Positions 62,569 through 64,000 of a DNA stretch of 64,000 nt are shown piece by piece. A program made the translations under genes and the position numbers. The notes under the pieces were generated by a model. The model made no database searches. It was not told where the DNA came from and worked only from the letters and a program-made list of their open reading frames with translations. The stretch is from Chryseobacterium sp. FP211-J200. Lineage in GTDB: Bacteria; Bacteroidota; Bacteroidia; Flavobacteriales; Weeksellaceae. The stretch spans positions 1-64,000 of the forward strand of contig NZ_LSHB01000013.1 of NCBI RefSeq assembly GCF_001643375.1, written 5' to 3'. Positions within the stretch are counted from its first letter, which is position 1. The number at the start of each line of letters is the position of its first letter.

Positions 62569-63543
62569 ATGATGAACAATGATAAACCTTTCTCATTTGA
62601 TGATTATAACAATGAGGATAATTTTCATAAAATCGATGATTTTCAAGAAATAAATCATCAACCTCTGGGAAATTCTACAATCTATACAACACAAGAAACA
62701 GAAGATGAAGGTTTTGTTCCTACATCTAACGGAAGTACAACAACAGTTCAAAATAAAGACAGCAACTTTGTATTTTTCTACGGGACATCAGCATCTGGGA
62801 AATCTGTTATTCTATCAGCTATTTTGTATTATATGAATTCCTATGCAGGAGTTTTAAGACCCAAGTTAGGAAGTCCAAATTCTAGAGAAGCTCATGTTTT
62901 ACTTGCAGATTTTTTTGAAAATATAAAGCGTGGAATATTACCTAACAGAAGTACAAGAGACCAAGTTACACGTTTAGATTTTGTATTTGACCCTAATAAT
63001 AAATCTAAAAAAGTTCTACCTGTTAGTTTATCGTTTCTAGAAACAAATGGAGAAAATCATAATGAAATATCCAGAGGGGGCAAATATCATGAAAGCATAG
63101 ACGCGTATTTAAATTCAGACATACCACTTAATTTTATAATTGTTACTAGCTATGATAGAGCTCATCAAGAAGATGCAAAAATTGTAGAGTTTTTAGATTA
63201 TTTAGAAAGAAAAGGAAAAAATCTAAAAAATGTAAATGTACTTCTTGTTATTTCAAAATGGGATAAATCAGGAAGTATGGGTGTTGATAACGAGCAACAT
63301 TTAGAAAATTTTATTAGTGAAAGATTAAGCATGACTAATAATAGAATTGACACCTATAATTTAAACAAAACTTATTTCACAATAGGTAATGTACAAAATC
63401 AAGGAGGAGTAGAAAAAATAACTTTGCTCAACTTGGAATCAGCTGAAGTAATTTCAAAATGGTTATATAACAATATCGTTGGTTACGATCTAGATTATGA
63501 AGGAACTTTTTGGGAAAAAATTAAATTTAGCTTTTCTAAATAA
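62569..63543 (+). CDS. P-loop GTPase-like protein
   Basis: A 324-residue cytoplasmic protein. A 65-residue acidic N-terminal tail precedes a P-loop NTPase domain. Walker A is GTSASGKS (72-79). A G3-like segment reads SFLETNGEN (about 155-163), with Glu instead of the usual Asp of DxxG. The G4-like motif SKWD (229-232) is of the [NTS]KxD type, supporting a GTPase of the TRAFAC/dynamin-like classes. YDRAHQEDAKIVEFLDYLERK precedes G4. Strong AT bias marks it off from core genes. It overlaps the next gene by one base (TAATG), and follows the membrane protein by two. Substrate specificity for GTP is inferred. Confidence 0.75.
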   Translation: MMNNDKPFSFDDYNNEDNFHKIDDFQEINHQPLGNSTIYTTQETEDEGFVPTSNGSTTTVQNKDSNFVFFYGTSASGKSVILSAILYYMNSYAGVLRPKLGSPNSREAHVLLADFFENIKRGILPNRSTRDQVTRLDFVFDPNNKSKKVLPVSLSFLETNGENHNEISRGGKYHESIDAYLNSDIPLNFIIVTSYDRAHQEDAKIVEFLDYLERKGKNLKNVNVLLVISKWDKSGSMGVDNEQHLENFISERLSMTNNRIDTYNLNKTYFTIGNVQNQGGVEKITLLNLESAEVISKWLYNNIVGYDLDYEGTFWEKIKFSFSK

Positions 63544-64000
63544 TGAAGAACATTAATGTATTTGGATATGCAACCTTTGGAACTCCAAATGGCTTTACCC
63601 AATCTTGTATTTATGGAAATAAGAGTTTAGAGAAACTTTTAAAAACATTTGATTTAAAAACAAATGCAATACAATTGTTATCAGCAAATGACTACATATT
63701 TTCAATTAGAAAAGAATCTACTCAAAATAATACCTTTTTATCTTATTCTGTTTACACATACGCAAAAGAGAAGAATTCTAATAGAAGTGGAACTTTTGTA
63801 GGAACAAGTTTAGTTTTTGTTGATGAAACTATAGCTGAAAATTTAATTTTCACTTCACTTTCTTCGATTCATAGCCAACTAAAAAAGAATAATATTGGTA
63901 TCAATAATACGTTAAATATTAATCATTCAAAGGATTTTAATATTCAAAATGTCTTTTCTAAAGATTTTGAAAAATTAGAATATCAAACTACTAGATTTAA
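63543..64000 (+). CDS. Fourth operon protein, truncated by window end
   Basis: The frame opens at ATG 63,543, which overlaps the GTPase stop (TAATG), and stays open for 152 codons to the window end. The translation starts KNINVFGYATFGTPNGFTQS and continues with LLSANDYIFSIRKE, LSYSVYTYAKEKNSNRSGTFVGTSLVF, and ENLIFTSLSSIHSQLKK. I do not recognise a catalytic motif. The position, coupled to a GTPase and ending beyond the window, is like the large partner (GAP1-type) genes of GTPase-centred predicted conflict systems, which begin with a conserved domain with Tyr/Gly and Gly-Thr motifs. That link is inference only. Confidence 0.65.
   Translation, partial: MKNINVFGYATFGTPNGFTQSCIYGNKSLEKLLKTFDLKTNAIQLLSANDYIFSIRKESTQNNTFLSYSVYTYAKEKNSNRSGTFVGTSLVFVDETIAENLIFTSLSSIHSQLKKNNIGINNTLNINHSKDFNIQNVFSKDFEKLEYQTTRF

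Noticed and set aside
1-64000. tRNA or rRNA genes
   Set aside because: No cloverleaf arms with a TTC-loop and no rRNA-like segment were noticed in the intergenic regions.

Overview
The window looks like chromosome from a flavobacterium of the Weeksellaceae, close to Chryseobacterium. This rests on the proteins (PorQ of the type IX secretion system, a TamL-type BamA homologue, lipoprotein and signal peptides ending in -FAQ/-SAQ, a two-domain DAHP synthase/chorismate mutase), on Bacteroidota promoters of the TTG-N18-20-TAnnTTTG type, and on AT-rich leaders without clear Shine-Dalgarno sequences. No rRNA, tRNA, CRISPR array or complete insertion sequence was seen. Taxonomy is inferred from protein content only.

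Layout. 0.2-9.2 kb: pnp, an MFS transporter, a PepSY reductase-like membrane protein next to a broken siderophore receptor, an AarF/UbiB kinase and a small conserved protein. 9.4-17.2 kb: gyrA (arginine at residue 83), a TPR protein, a transaldolase, mntH behind a DtxR-type operator, and an OmpA-type protein. 17.3-23.8 kb: proS, a glycine-rich lipoprotein and an outer-membrane protein, rsgA, and aroF-chorismate mutase. 23.8-26.4 kb is a scar: two 5'-truncated genes lie back to back. 26.4-32.1 kb: three tandem serine hydrolases of the class C beta-lactamase fold with TPR tails, and a membrane-bound AraC-type regulator. 32.2-46.4 kb: dnaX (expressed through an A10 slippery run), sucB/sucA, an SRPBCC-GyrI-like protein, tamL divergent from an rRNA/tRNA methyltransferase, a small envelope/stress group (holin-like, YtxH), cmk and porQ. 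46.6-48.1 kb: pyrH-frr. 48.2-51.3 kb is a GC-richer block of small orphan genes ending in a 21-bp tandem array. 51.3-55.0 kb: a run of VOC and SRPBCC small proteins and a DUF3108 protein. 55.1-59.9 kb: the glycogen operon glgBAC. 60.2-64.0 kb: accessory DNA with a DUF6266-like protein and a tight, AT-rich operon (HTH regulator, four-TM protein, P-loop GTPase, and a fourth protein cut by the window end).

How genes work together. Central functions are scattered: RNA decay (pnp), translation (proS, frr, rsgA), replication (gyrA, dnaX), nucleotide supply (cmk, pyrH), the TCA cycle (sucAB) and glycogen storage (glgBAC). Metal handling is represented by mntH and by a decayed siderophore uptake locus.

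The most interesting regions are the GTPase-centred operon at the right edge, which resembles predicted NTPase-based conflict systems; the dnaX -1 frameshift site; the Ser83-equivalent change in GyrA; the metal operator over the mntH start; the receptor pseudogene; the truncated-gene junction at 24.85 kb; and two families of dispersed intergenic repeats.
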